Below the pieces are notes generated by a model that saw only the letters and a program-made list of their open reading frames with translations, was not told the origin of the DNA and ran no database searches. 64,000 bases of DNA from Bacillota bacterium. Lineage in GTDB: Bacteria > Bacillota > Sulfobacillia > Sulfobacillales > Sulfobacillaceae. The translations under genes and the position numbers were made by a program. Location of the stretch: positions 62,001 through 126,000 of the forward strand of contig JAJZAN010000001.1 of the NCBI GenBank assembly GCA_021799435.1, given 5' to 3'. Below, piece after piece: positions 44,824 to 54,130 of the stretch (position 1 is its first letter; each line of letters begins with the position of its first letter).

Positions 44824-46185
44824 TCAGTGCGCCAAGGATCCCATCGGATCCCACGGCGGCAAGTGCAGAGGTTCCTCGCTCAACAACTGACGCTGCGCCT
44901 CACTGAGATAGAGCTTGTCAACCACGATTTGATACATGAACTGGTCGAACCAGGCATCGCTCATCACGAAAAAGCCTTGACTCCCAGCGTCTGGACCCCA
45001 GCTGTTCTCCACCTTCCACCGGTCTGGCTGGCCGTCCGCGTCTAGATTCACGCCAGTCAGCACCATGGCATGGTTCATCTGACTTTCCCCATACATTAAC
45101 CGCTCACCCTTGCTGAGGCCAAACGTCACCCCGAGTGCGGTGGCATAGTCAAATTGTTCCGTATCCAAGAGACCAGAGGTGCGATCGGACATCTTCCCCA
45201 CATCACAACCAAACCACACTGGCCGTCCGTCCATAATCTGTTGCCGCGCTAATGTCTTGAACTCCTCAATGGGCAGGTTGAGGTACAACACGCGGCGTCC
45301 TCCCACCACGTTGCCCAAGTAGTCCACGGTGTAGCTCTTGTCGAAGGGCTTATCCGGCGTTGGCGCGTTAATTACGCTGACGAAGTCGTCCAACCGCACG
45401 TCGCTGTACCGGCTCCAAAATTCCAGGGGGGTCATTCCTCGGTCCACATGGTAGCTCCGATCGTCATCCTGGTACTCCAGCGTGAAGGTCGTCGGCGGTT
45501 CTCCCAGAAAGTGGCACAGCATTATATAGATTTCTTGCAGCATGGCGTCCTTTTCCGCCAAGAGCTCATCCTCCGCGGCGCCCCGGGCGGCATGCTCCCG
45601 CAAGCGGGCTGCGTCTTCGCGCAGTTTGACAGTCATCAGTCGATTCATCATGGCGGAGTCACTGGAATGAAAGGACTCCGGCATCACCCATTTGGGTACA
45701 ATTCCATATTTCTCGACCAGATTGACGAACATGTCCCACTGCCCGCCATCTTGCAGAGGCGCCATCAGCAGCCACGACACCAGGCGCCCGTCAGTGGGCT
45801 CGTCTGTGGTCGCGAGAATGCTTTCGAGAAAGTAGTTGGACTTCTCCAGCTTGTCGTAGAACATGAGATATGCTTGGGACAGCTCCAAGTCCTTCAGGTT
45901 CATCCGCTTGGACATGCGCTCGCGGATTACGTTCAAGCCGGCAAATATCCAGCATCGACCGCTCTTCATCTGCGAAGTAATGGATCCCGTTGGGATTTCA
46001 TGCGAGAAGGCGTAAGTCATTGCGGTCAAGCGCTGCCGATTTTGGGCCACAGCCTGAATCCCGTTTTTCACGACAGCGTTGCCAATGACCCGACGGAGCG
46101 GCTCCTCTTGATAGATCGCCTGCCATTGAGTCACCAGGGCCGGGGACACCGCGTGCGACCCGCGAATTTTGGTTGCCATAGACAT
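44824..46185 (-). CDS. pepC: Aminopeptidase C / bleomycin hydrolase (C1B)
   Basis: SGRCWIFAGLNVIRERM active site; MNHAMVLTGVN; KVENSWGPDAGSQGFFVMSD. Confidence 0.93.
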   Translation of the reverse strand: MSMATKIRGSHAVSPALVTQWQAIYQEEPLRRVIGNAVVKNGIQAVAQNRQRLTAMTYAFSHEIPTGSITSQMKSGRCWIFAGLNVIRERMSKRMNLKDLELSQAYLMFYDKLEKSNYFLESILATTDEPTDGRLVSWLLMAPLQDGGQWDMFVNLVEKYGIVPKWVMPESFHSSDSAMMNRLMTVKLREDAARLREHAARGAAEDELLAEKDAMLQEIYIMLCHFLGEPPTTFTLEYQDDDRSYHVDRGMTPLEFWSRYSDVRLDDFVSVINAPTPDKPFDKSYTVDYLGNVVGGRRVLYLNLPIEEFKTLARQQIMDGRPVWFGCDVGKMSDRTSGLLDTEQFDYATALGVTFGLSKGERLMYGESQMNHAMVLTGVNLDADGQPDRWKVENSWGPDAGSQGFFVMSDAWFDQFMYQIVVDKLYLSEAQRQLLSEEPLHLPPWDPMGSLAH

Positions 46186-46244
46186 CCATCCCTCCTTGTG
46201 TTACAGAGGTATTCGCAACCCTTGCAGCAATTTCCTGTGCCGCG

Positions 46245-47555
46245 TTATTGCCCGGCCCAAATTTGCCCCAAGCTCTCAAACACGAAGTGTTGGGCATTCA
46301 AGTTGCGGAACAAGGCTGGCCAGTCCACGGAACCTTGGAGGACCACCACTTGGTTGGGGTGGCCCAAGAGAGCCTGTTCCAACTGAGTGGTGGTATTGGA
46401 CGCGAAAGCGGTACCGCGCACCACCACTTGGGCGGACATCGGCACGAGATTGAGGCTCTGTGCCACCTTGCTGACGGTCTGGTCAGGTCGCGGCAGCGTA
46501 AAGAGGAACGTTGGGGTTTGCCCTGTGGCTGCGCGGGCGGCGTGCACAGCCCAGTTTAGCTCCTGGAGGACGCCCCAGTGCGGCAGGGCATTTAGGTTTT
46601 TGCCGCTGTAACCGGTCACGGCCACACCGTTTCCCGCCTGAACCAAGGCCTTGACCAGTCCCGCGTGCAACTCCGCCCACTCCCCACTAATCGCCACATC
46701 CACTGTAATGCGGGTCCCCGCCTCGGCGTCCAACAAACTATTGACTTGGTTGGAGTCAGGCATCATCACCACCAAATCCGAAACCGGGCGGATATTGGCC
46801 AGTACCGCGGTGGTGCCCGAATTTGGTGCCGCTGGAGGCGTGGACGGCGGTGGCGGGGTCGTGGGTGAGGGGTGAGTCCTCGGAACTGTTCGCACCGTCT
46901 TGGTGGTCCAGTGGATAATCTGGCCCTGCTCCACCAACGTTCCATGCTCGTTATTGGCCGCCTCAAAACCGGCCGGTGGCAGCTTGGCAGCCCAAGCCAG
47001 AAGCGACAACGAGTCCCCAGGCTGAGCTTGGTATGGCCAATGAGCGGAGGCGGTTGTGCGCACCGCGGTCCAGTGGGCTAAAGAAGCCAAAGTGGAAGAC
47101 GTCAACGTCCCCGTACCCGGCAGGCCAACCTGATGCTGAAACGCCTTGACGGCCGACGTGAGCTGGGCCGAGGATTGGCGCGAAAGAGGAGCCGAATCGA
47201 AGCCCAGCTTGGCCAAGTCGTCCTCGACCGACAACACCAGGGCCCCCTGGGTATCGGTAGGGACCGTGCCAATGGCTTGAATGGTCTCATCCAGCTGCTG
47301 GGTCCACGGAACCCGGCGCTTGATGCCAAATGCAGCCGCATATTCGTCGGCACTCTGAACCACTCGCGGCGACATCTCGCCGGTCACCGGGCCGGGATTG
47401 AAACCCAATACCCCTAATTGGGCTTGGACCTCGGCGACGGCGTAGCCATGAGCCCCCGGCTGCCAGTTGACGGGTGAGGATCCCCCGCTAGTCAGTAACG
47501 CAATTGATAAGACCGAACTAATGGCGTGCGCAAGCGTACCGCCAGACATGTGCAT
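46245..47555 (-). CDS. Secreted protein with peptidoglycan-binding-like repeats, unknown function
   Basis: Signal peptide, then YAVAEVQAQLGVLGFNPGPVTGEM and DDLAKLGFDSAPLSRQSSAQLTSAVKAFQHQVGLPGTGTLT; Pro/Thr linker. Confidence 0.7.
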   Translation of the reverse strand: MHMSGGTLAHAISSVLSIALLTSGGSSPVNWQPGAHGYAVAEVQAQLGVLGFNPGPVTGEMSPRVVQSADEYAAAFGIKRRVPWTQQLDETIQAIGTVPTDTQGALVLSVEDDLAKLGFDSAPLSRQSSAQLTSAVKAFQHQVGLPGTGTLTSSTLASLAHWTAVRTTASAHWPYQAQPGDSLSLLAWAAKLPPAGFEAANNEHGTLVEQGQIIHWTTKTVRTVPRTHPSPTTPPPPSTPPAAPNSGTTAVLANIRPVSDLVVMMPDSNQVNSLLDAEAGTRITVDVAISGEWAELHAGLVKALVQAGNGVAVTGYSGKNLNALPHWGVLQELNWAVHAARAATGQTPTFLFTLPRPDQTVSKVAQSLNLVPMSAQVVVRGTAFASNTTTQLEQALLGHPNQVVVLQGSVDWPALFRNLNAQHFVFESLGQIWAGQ

Positions 47556-47595
47556 CCCTCCACCCAGCAGGATGCACCAGATATTCCCAATTTAT

Positions 47596-47949
47596 TCACT
47601 GCATAGCCGCGCCCAGCATTCCTCCAGCCAATCCAGCCACCGTCGCCAAACCCAGCCCGGCCCAGAGATGCGTCACGTTGCCGACCTTTAGTGTCTCCCC
47701 AATCACCGTGGCGACCAAGTTCAAGGTGATGGCGGCCATGGCTCCATGAAACCATGAACCGGTTTCAGCCAACCGCCCCGCTCCCCATCCGGCCCCAAGT
47801 GCCGTCGCCCCAGCGCCTATCCAAATCAAGATGGACTGCACTGTTCCCGGCAAGGCCAGCTGATAATCGGCCATAGCCACTGCCAGGGCCAGAATGAACG
47901 CCACGCCGAGACCGATGAGCGCTCCCTCCAAAATTGCGCGAATGCTCAT
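47596..47949 (-). CDS. Small membrane protein (TIGR04086-like)
   Basis: Four hydrophobic segments; start trimmed to MSIRAILEGALIG. Confidence 0.6.
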   Translation of the reverse strand: MSIRAILEGALIGLGVAFILALAVAMADYQLALPGTVQSILIWIGAGATALGAGWGAGRLAETGSWFHGAMAAITLNLVATVIGETLKVGNVTHLWAGLGLATVAGLAGGMLGAAMQ

Positions 47950-48043
47950 CGCCGACTCCCCCTTCTTCGAGTCTCGCTCCGCTGTCTTACTCGCTGTCTT
48001 TGAACAGCATATTCGCGAGCCCGAGACAAACATGACAGGCTTT

Positions 48044-48079
48044 ATGAAAAAACCCCGGAGCCAAAGCCCCGGGGTTTCT
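48044..48079 (-). terminator. Intrinsic terminator downstream of the second SASP gene
   Basis: Minus strand AAACCCCGGGGCTTTGGCTCCGGGGTTTTTTC. Confidence 0.8.
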
Positions 48080-48084
48080 GTGCG

Positions 48085-48303
48085 TCATTCATCCTTAGCG
48101 AGGTCCCGTTCCGCCCGTTTGATGAGGCGGCGGACCATGTTCCCGCCGATTTTTCCCACCTGGCGGGTGGTCATGTTGGCCCACCCTTTTTCCTCGATGT
48201 CATCGTCGAGACCCAAGTCCTCAGCCACCTCATATTTGAGGCGGTCCAGTGCCCGCTCGGATTCAGGAAGGAGCGGACGATGGTCATCTGCCATTGCAGC
48301 CAC
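48085..48303 (-). CDS. Small acid-soluble spore protein, alpha/beta-type
   Basis: LKYEVAEDLGLDDDIEEKGWANMTTRQVGKIGGNMVRRLIKRAER. Confidence 0.85.
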   Translation of the reverse strand: MAAMADDHRPLLPESERALDRLKYEVAEDLGLDDDIEEKGWANMTTRQVGKIGGNMVRRLIKRAERDLAKDE

Positions 48304-48343
48304 CTCCCAGAGGCTAGCATCCCCGACTCACCGCCTTGTATCA

Positions 48344-50230
48344 CTAGGGATGGAGTGTAATCGGATAGGCGAACCTCACCGGGAAATATTGCCACGAGCG
48401 ACCGCCGTTGGCGGATCGATACAGCGACTGGCCGAAAGTCACCGCCCATCCTGTACCGGCACCCCCGAAAGAGGCGGACTGCGCCGACTGTCCTGCGGTC
48501 TTGGCTTTCAATCGGGTGCCGTTCCATTGCCACACCATCGGCTGATTGTTGCCGCCCCGCGTGCCAAACACCCAAAGACGTCCCCCGCGGTCAAAGGCGG
48601 CCGCTGAAAAGATGGCGGAGAACTGATTCAGATGCTGGGTCCTCCAATGAAGGCCGCCATCAGTTGATACCGCCACGTCGCTGTTCACGCCCAGGAGGGC
48701 CACATCGCGTCCTGACGCAGAGACCTGAAAGGCGTCGTTCAGCGGGAGGGGAATCGGGACCCAATGGCGGCCGCCGTCCGTCGTATGATATAAACTGTTC
48801 TGGCCGGGAGCATCGCTGCCTAGAATCCATCCTTCGGAAAGGGAAGAGAATTGCGCGTCAAGCAGCACCTGCACTCCGTGCGGCAGAGGAATGGCGGTCG
48901 TACCTCCACCCTTCACCGCCAGAAGTTGGCCGCCTCCCGTTTCCAGAACCCCTTCGGAGGCCCCGAACCAGCCCACCGGGGTGGCTTGGCCAAGAGTTCT
49001 CAGCGTCGTCCACGACCGTCCGCTGTTGGTCGACTCGAGGAGAAGCGCAGAAAAGCCCGTGTTCACTTGCAAAAAGGTTTCATTCGAATGTGCCGGAGAG
49101 GCATCCACCCAGTTATCCTGCACAAGGTTCGGGGTAATCACGCGCCAACTCTTGCCGGCGTTCTGGGTTTGCCACAACACGCCTGTGGCGGCCGCGACCG
49201 ATACGGTGTTGGCAGACGATACGGTCACCGAGCCAAAGTTGCCGGTTAGTACGGGGGTCCAGTGATGGCCGCCGTCCACCGTGCGATATAATCTCTGGTA
49301 TCCTGGGCCGTTAGCGCCCATGGTTACCTGCCCAGCGGCTGCAAATGCCTCGCGCTGGTTGACCAGGAAAATCTGGCTGAAACTCGCCGGCGCATGCACC
49401 GTACGGTCAACCAGAGTCCAATGACGCCCCTTGTCGTGGGTCACATAGGTCACCTGTGTAGCAGTTCCCATAGGCAGAAACTTCATCCAGGGCTTGCCTC
49501 CTACGGCGATACCGTACGACCCGTCGAAGGCCACATCCGAGAGCGGTACCGATGTCTTCAGGACGCTGTGCCAGTGTGTTCCGTCCAGGTAGCCCAGCAG
49601 CCCGCCCTGCTTTGTCTGACCGGCCAGCCACCAATGACCGGATTGAGCGGCAATGCCGGTCACGGCCAAGTCTTTTGGCTCTCCCGGCAGGGCTTGCCAC
49701 CGGATCCCGTTTTTGCTGACCATCGCCGCTACCGAACCCGTCAAAGGTTCCGGGGCCCACGCCAAGGATGCCGCTGCCCCGTACCCGAGGGATGTCCAGC
49801 GCATCTGTTGCCGCCATCCTTGTTCCGGCGAGACAGGATGCGCGCCTAACGGCCGCCACGATATGCCGCCGTTGCGGGTAGCATACAAGACTTGGCGGGA
49901 CGCACCACGGGGACTGGTGGCCAGACCGTAGAGGATACCGCGGCCCATCGACGAGAACACCAGTGCTTGGAACTGCAAGGAGGGCGGGAAGCTTTCGAGA
50001 TGCCAGCCCTGTTTTGTCTGCCGCATGACCGTATGGCCAAACGCATAAATTAATGCGCCGCCAGGCCTTTGGGCCAGGACACCTCCATAAGCGCCCGGAG
50101 GCGGATTTCCCACCCATGGGACCCCGACCTGAGCGGCGGAGACCGGGAGGGAACCGAACAACAATCCGGTGCCCATCAAAAAGGCCGATCCTAATAGTGC
50201 CAGAGCTACTCCCAAGATTCGTTTGGACAT
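48344..50230 (-). CDS. Secreted BNR/Ycf48-like beta-propeller protein
   Basis: Repeated T.DGG.HW..(V/I/L) / S.NGG.SW blades; signal peptide. Confidence 0.85.
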   Translation of the reverse strand: MSKRILGVALALLGSAFLMGTGLLFGSLPVSAAQVGVPWVGNPPPGAYGGVLAQRPGGALIYAFGHTVMRQTKQGWHLESFPPSLQFQALVFSSMGRGILYGLATSPRGASRQVLYATRNGGISWRPLGAHPVSPEQGWRQQMRWTSLGYGAAASLAWAPEPLTGSVAAMVSKNGIRWQALPGEPKDLAVTGIAAQSGHWWLAGQTKQGGLLGYLDGTHWHSVLKTSVPLSDVAFDGSYGIAVGGKPWMKFLPMGTATQVTYVTHDKGRHWTLVDRTVHAPASFSQIFLVNQREAFAAAGQVTMGANGPGYQRLYRTVDGGHHWTPVLTGNFGSVTVSSANTVSVAAATGVLWQTQNAGKSWRVITPNLVQDNWVDASPAHSNETFLQVNTGFSALLLESTNSGRSWTTLRTLGQATPVGWFGASEGVLETGGGQLLAVKGGGTTAIPLPHGVQVLLDAQFSSLSEGWILGSDAPGQNSLYHTTDGGRHWVPIPLPLNDAFQVSASGRDVALLGVNSDVAVSTDGGLHWRTQHLNQFSAIFSAAAFDRGGRLWVFGTRGGNNQPMVWQWNGTRLKAKTAGQSAQSASFGGAGTGWAVTFGQSLYRSANGGRSWQYFPVRFAYPITLHP

Positions 50231-50275
50231 CGATTCACCTCTCTTGCCGAACCAACGCCATACGACTAGCTGGGG

Positions 50276-51052
50276 TTACGACAACTGAGAGAGCGACTCG
50301 GGCAGGACGACCCGCGTCTGCCGCTCCAAAAGAGCATGGTCGGTCATGTGCATGTGCAGAGGCGTCAGGGTGATGGCGCCGGCGTGATGCTGGCCCACGT
50401 CTGTATCGGTCTCGTCAAGATTGTCCATCCGGTCGCCAGCAATCCAGTAATATTCCCGCCCGCGTGGATCCATCGCGCGTTGAAAGTCATTCACGTACTC
50501 GCGCGTGCCGAGCCGCACCATTTCCAGAGTCTTGGGGTTGCTGCGGGCCAGACTCGGGAAATTGACGTTATACACCACACCGGGAGGAGGCATTTGAAAT
50601 CCCGGGCTTTCAATCCACCAGCGCACAAAACGCGCCGCCCATTCAAAGCCGTTCCGCTGTCCGTCTTCTAAGGACAGGGCGATGGCCGGAACGCCCAAAA
50701 ACATGGCCTCCATGGCGGCCGACACAGTCCCGGAATAAAAGACATCTCGGCCCAAGTTAGTACCGTGATTGATGCCGGAGAGCATCAAGTCGGGAGGACT
50801 GGACAAAAGTTCACCGACGGCAAGCTTCACGCAGTCCGCCGGGGTTCCGTTGATCTTCCAGCCTTGGCTGTGCGGCCCGTACACCATGTGCTTGGCGTAG
50901 AGCGGCTTGTGCATGGTGATGGCATGACCACTGGCGCTGCGCTGCCGATCCGGTGCCGATACGGACACCTCGGCGATGGGCTCGAGAACCCGTCTCAGAG
51001 TTTGTATGCCTTCCGCCTGAATCCCATCGTCATTACTGAGCAAAATGTGCAT
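50276..51052 (-). CDS. surE: 5'-nucleotidase SurE
   Basis: MHILLSNDDGIQAEGIQTL; SGINHGTNLGRDVFYSGTVSAAMEA. Confidence 0.96.
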   Translation of the reverse strand: MHILLSNDDGIQAEGIQTLRRVLEPIAEVSVSAPDRQRSASGHAITMHKPLYAKHMVYGPHSQGWKINGTPADCVKLAVGELLSSPPDLMLSGINHGTNLGRDVFYSGTVSAAMEAMFLGVPAIALSLEDGQRNGFEWAARFVRWWIESPGFQMPPPGVVYNVNFPSLARSNPKTLEMVRLGTREYVNDFQRAMDPRGREYYWIAGDRMDNLDETDTDVGQHHAGAITLTPLHMHMTDHALLERQTRVVLPESLSQLS

Positions 51053-53726
51053 CGTCGGACCCCCAAAATTCTTTCAAACTATCAATCAATGCCTGCCGAG
51101 GTGTCAGGATTCGGGGCACATCGGCTACCGAATCCAAAAACAGGCCTGCGTACCGCGTTCGCTGGGGATGGATGCGGGGGTCGAACACAATGACCACGCC
51201 CCGATCCGTTTTGGTGCGTATAAGACGGCCAAATCCCTGCTGAAATCTGAGAACCGCCTCGGGTAGACTCCGCTGATAGAACGGCGACTGTCCCTGGGCA
51301 CGCATCCGCTCTTGCTTGGCCTCTTCGAGGGGGTCCCCGGGCGCCCGAAATGGCAACCTTCCCATCACGACCACTTCCAGATCGTCCCCGGGTATATCCA
51401 CACCCTCCCAGTAAGTCATGGTGCCTATCAGCACGGCCCGCGGATCTTGACGAAATTCCGCGACCAAACGCCGGGCTGGTCCGTCGACGTTTTGAGCCAG
51501 CGTTCTAATATGGTGCGCATCGAGGGATTCGCGAATGCGCCATGCTAATCCTTCTACGGCACGATAGGAAGTCATGAGCACCAGCATATGGCCCTGGCGA
51601 AACTGCGCGGCCGCCATCACCGCATCCGCCAGGGCCGTCAGATAGTCAGGTTCGTTGGGGTTGGGACTGTCTGTAGGAATAATCAGTCGCGCCTGGGACT
51701 CCATGTCGAACGGCGACGCCACTCTCAGCACAGACCGACGGGCTTCGGGTACTCCCAAGGTACGAGCGGTATAGTCAAAGCGCCCTCGAACCGTCAAAGT
51801 GGCCGAGGTTAAAGCAGCGGAATCAATCTCCGACCAGAGGCGTTCCTCTACAAGCGGGGCAATGTCCACGGGAGCCCAGCGCCAGGTGACGAGCGCCTCC
51901 CCCTCGAACCCCGTTCGGACTTCCCACCACGACACCCGCTCCTCCGACAACGCGCTCCACAGTGTCATGCCGACGGCCTGGTCCACGAGTTCCTGCTGCC
52001 ACTGGCGGAACCGCAGCCATGCCGCTGCTTCTCCCGCCCCCCGCGATTCAACCTCCTGCCATAAAAGTTCGGTTTGATCCACGAGCTGGCCAAAGAGTTC
52101 TTGGAGTCGATGCGCATGCTGCAGGAGCCCAGCCCCGGCCAAGTCGTCCAGTACCGCCGCCGTCACCCGCACCGACCGTCGATCGTATTCGCCCGGCGGC
52201 GTCAGGCTCACCAGCCCCTCCCCCATGCGCGTGAGAGCCTCGTCGACCGCCTGGTAGCGCACTTGAATGGCCTGTATGGCTCCGGCCATCTCCGGCGCTG
52301 CAGGAAGACGTGCAAACATGCCGGAGCGAGGGGTCATCGCATCCTTGTAGCGCCGGCGCCAGTCATGAATATCCAATTCAAATCCCAAGGACCGCTCCAG
52401 CACCTCGGCCAAGTGGTGCGCCTCGTCGACCACCAAGTGAGAAAACGGCGGCAGGATATTGCCGTTGGCAATATGTGCCGCCAGCAGTGCGTGGTTGACC
52501 ACCACCAAGTGACTGGATTCGGCCGCATGGCGCGCCCGGCGCATGAAGCAAGGCCCCGCAAACGGACACTTGGCACCCGCGCAGGCGTGGCTGTCCGCCA
52601 TCACTTCGCGCCACAACCCGCGTCCCACCTCAGAACGCACGGGAAATTCCTCCGCATCGCCCACCTCGGAAGACTCGATGTAGGTCAGCAGGGTAGCCAG
52701 GGCCCAGCGGCGTTCCCGGCTCTCGCCCAACACCGCGCTGTCCTGAATAACTTCGGACGCCTTATATAGACACAAGTACCGGCCCCGCCCCTTGACCAAG
52801 GCAGCCTGTACCGGCATATCCCGGCGCGCCTGCGGCAAATCTTTGCTCCACAGCTGTTCCTGCAGGGCGACCGTGTGGGTCGCTACCACCACGCGCTCGC
52901 CCTGATCAAGGGCCCGAATGATGGCGGGCGCCAAATAGGCCAGGCTTTTTCCCGTCCCCGTTCCGGCTTCGACCATCAACACCCGCCCGTCACGGAAGGC
53001 ACCTTCCACTGCCTCGGCCATGGCCAACTGGCCAGAGCGGACCTCGAATTCCGCCAGTTGTCCCGCCAGTGGGCCGCCCGCCTCCAGCCATTGGCGCGCC
53101 CTGTCCACCATAGGAAGGGATGCCAGGGGCGTGGGTTCGAACGTGTCCGGTTCTGGGTGATACAACGGCGACCGATCCATTCCCCCTTCCCAGGGAATGT
53201 CCCACCACTCCCACTCGGGTCCCAGGAAATGTGCTAGGTCCCGTTTCAACAGCGGAGAAAACTGTCCCATCCGCTCGCGGATGCGGTGCAGCAGTTCTTC
53301 TGTCAATCGGATGTCCGTGCGGGCATCGTGCCGGTCGGGCGTCTCCGCATACCAATCTCCCAGTCCGTGGTGCAACCGGGTGGGAAACGCCAGCCGGCTC
53401 CATTCCAAGGTGTCAAGAGGGTCGTCAGCCCATATCCCGAATCGCCGCAAAAAGGCCGTATCAAATCGAATGTTGTGGCCCACCAACCGCGCGTTTCCAA
53501 GCACGTCGACGACGTGGGGCACTAAGTCTTCGAACGCGGGGTACTGAGAAAAATCGACGTCTTCAAAACCGGTCAATTGTCGAATAAAGTCGGGCACAGC
53601 ACGGCCAGGATTAACGAAGCTGGCCCACTCTTGGCCGTCGCTGTGCCGAAGTGCCACTTGGATTATGGCGTCCCGCGCCGGATCAAGACCCGTGGTTTCC
53701 AAGTCTAAGACCACATATGGACCCAC
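51033..53726 (-). CDS. dinG: DinG-family helicase with N-terminal DnaQ-like 3'-5' exonuclease
   Basis: VLDLETTGLDPARD; GHNIRFDTAFL; AGTGTGKSLAYLAPA; VVDEAHHL; four Cys in the XPD-type FeS position. Confidence 0.92.
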   Translation of the reverse strand: MGPYVVLDLETTGLDPARDAIIQVALRHSDGQEWASFVNPGRAVPDFIRQLTGFEDVDFSQYPAFEDLVPHVVDVLGNARLVGHNIRFDTAFLRRFGIWADDPLDTLEWSRLAFPTRLHHGLGDWYAETPDRHDARTDIRLTEELLHRIRERMGQFSPLLKRDLAHFLGPEWEWWDIPWEGGMDRSPLYHPEPDTFEPTPLASLPMVDRARQWLEAGGPLAGQLAEFEVRSGQLAMAEAVEGAFRDGRVLMVEAGTGTGKSLAYLAPAIIRALDQGERVVVATHTVALQEQLWSKDLPQARRDMPVQAALVKGRGRYLCLYKASEVIQDSAVLGESRERRWALATLLTYIESSEVGDAEEFPVRSEVGRGLWREVMADSHACAGAKCPFAGPCFMRRARHAAESSHLVVVNHALLAAHIANGNILPPFSHLVVDEAHHLAEVLERSLGFELDIHDWRRRYKDAMTPRSGMFARLPAAPEMAGAIQAIQVRYQAVDEALTRMGEGLVSLTPPGEYDRRSVRVTAAVLDDLAGAGLLQHAHRLQELFGQLVDQTELLWQEVESRGAGEAAAWLRFRQWQQELVDQAVGMTLWSALSEERVSWWEVRTGFEGEALVTWRWAPVDIAPLVEERLWSEIDSAALTSATLTVRGRFDYTARTLGVPEARRSVLRVASPFDMESQARLIIPTDSPNPNEPDYLTALADAVMAAAQFRQGHMLVLMTSYRAVEGLAWRIRESLDAHHIRTLAQNVDGPARRLVAEFRQDPRAVLIGTMTYWEGVDIPGDDLEVVVMGRLPFRAPGDPLEEAKQERMRAQGQSPFYQRSLPEAVLRFQQGFGRLIRTKTDRGVVIVFDPRIHPQRTRYAGLFLDSVADVPRILTPRQALIDSLKEFWGSDDAHFAQ

Positions 53727-53794
53727 GCGTCGCCCTCCCGTCTACATGTTTCGGTATGACTCCGGGCATCCTTCCAGCAGAAAGGGTGACCGCA

Positions 53795-54130
53795 ATGCCA
53801 GAGAAAAATTTACTAGCCTCCTTCCAGAACCTGGAGGACGCCAAAAAGTGTCAGGGCGCCTTGCGTGAAGCTGGCTTCGACGTGGTGCAGGTCGACGACA
53901 TTCAACCCGGCAACCAAGGCGGAACGCTGCCGCATGCCCCCCTGGTCGAATGGGGTCGATATGGGTACCAAATTGATCGGCTCCAAGACAAATGGACCTC
54001 GTCCGCCTCTTGGACTGACAGTGACACCGGACTCATCGAAGGAGCCGCTTGGCTTCTAACAGCCGTAGTACCCGCTGAAAGGGCCGACAAAGCCGCGCAT
54101 ATTATCGAACAGTATGGCGGATCGCTCTAG
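53795..54130 (+). CDS. Hypothetical small protein
   Basis: MPEKNLLASFQNLEDAKKCQGALREAGFDVVQVD beta-alpha-beta-like; ATG after AGAAAGGGTGACC. Confidence 0.6.
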   Translation: MPEKNLLASFQNLEDAKKCQGALREAGFDVVQVDDIQPGNQGGTLPHAPLVEWGRYGYQIDRLQDKWTSSASWTDSDTGLIEGAAWLLTAVVPAERADKAAHIIEQYGGSL

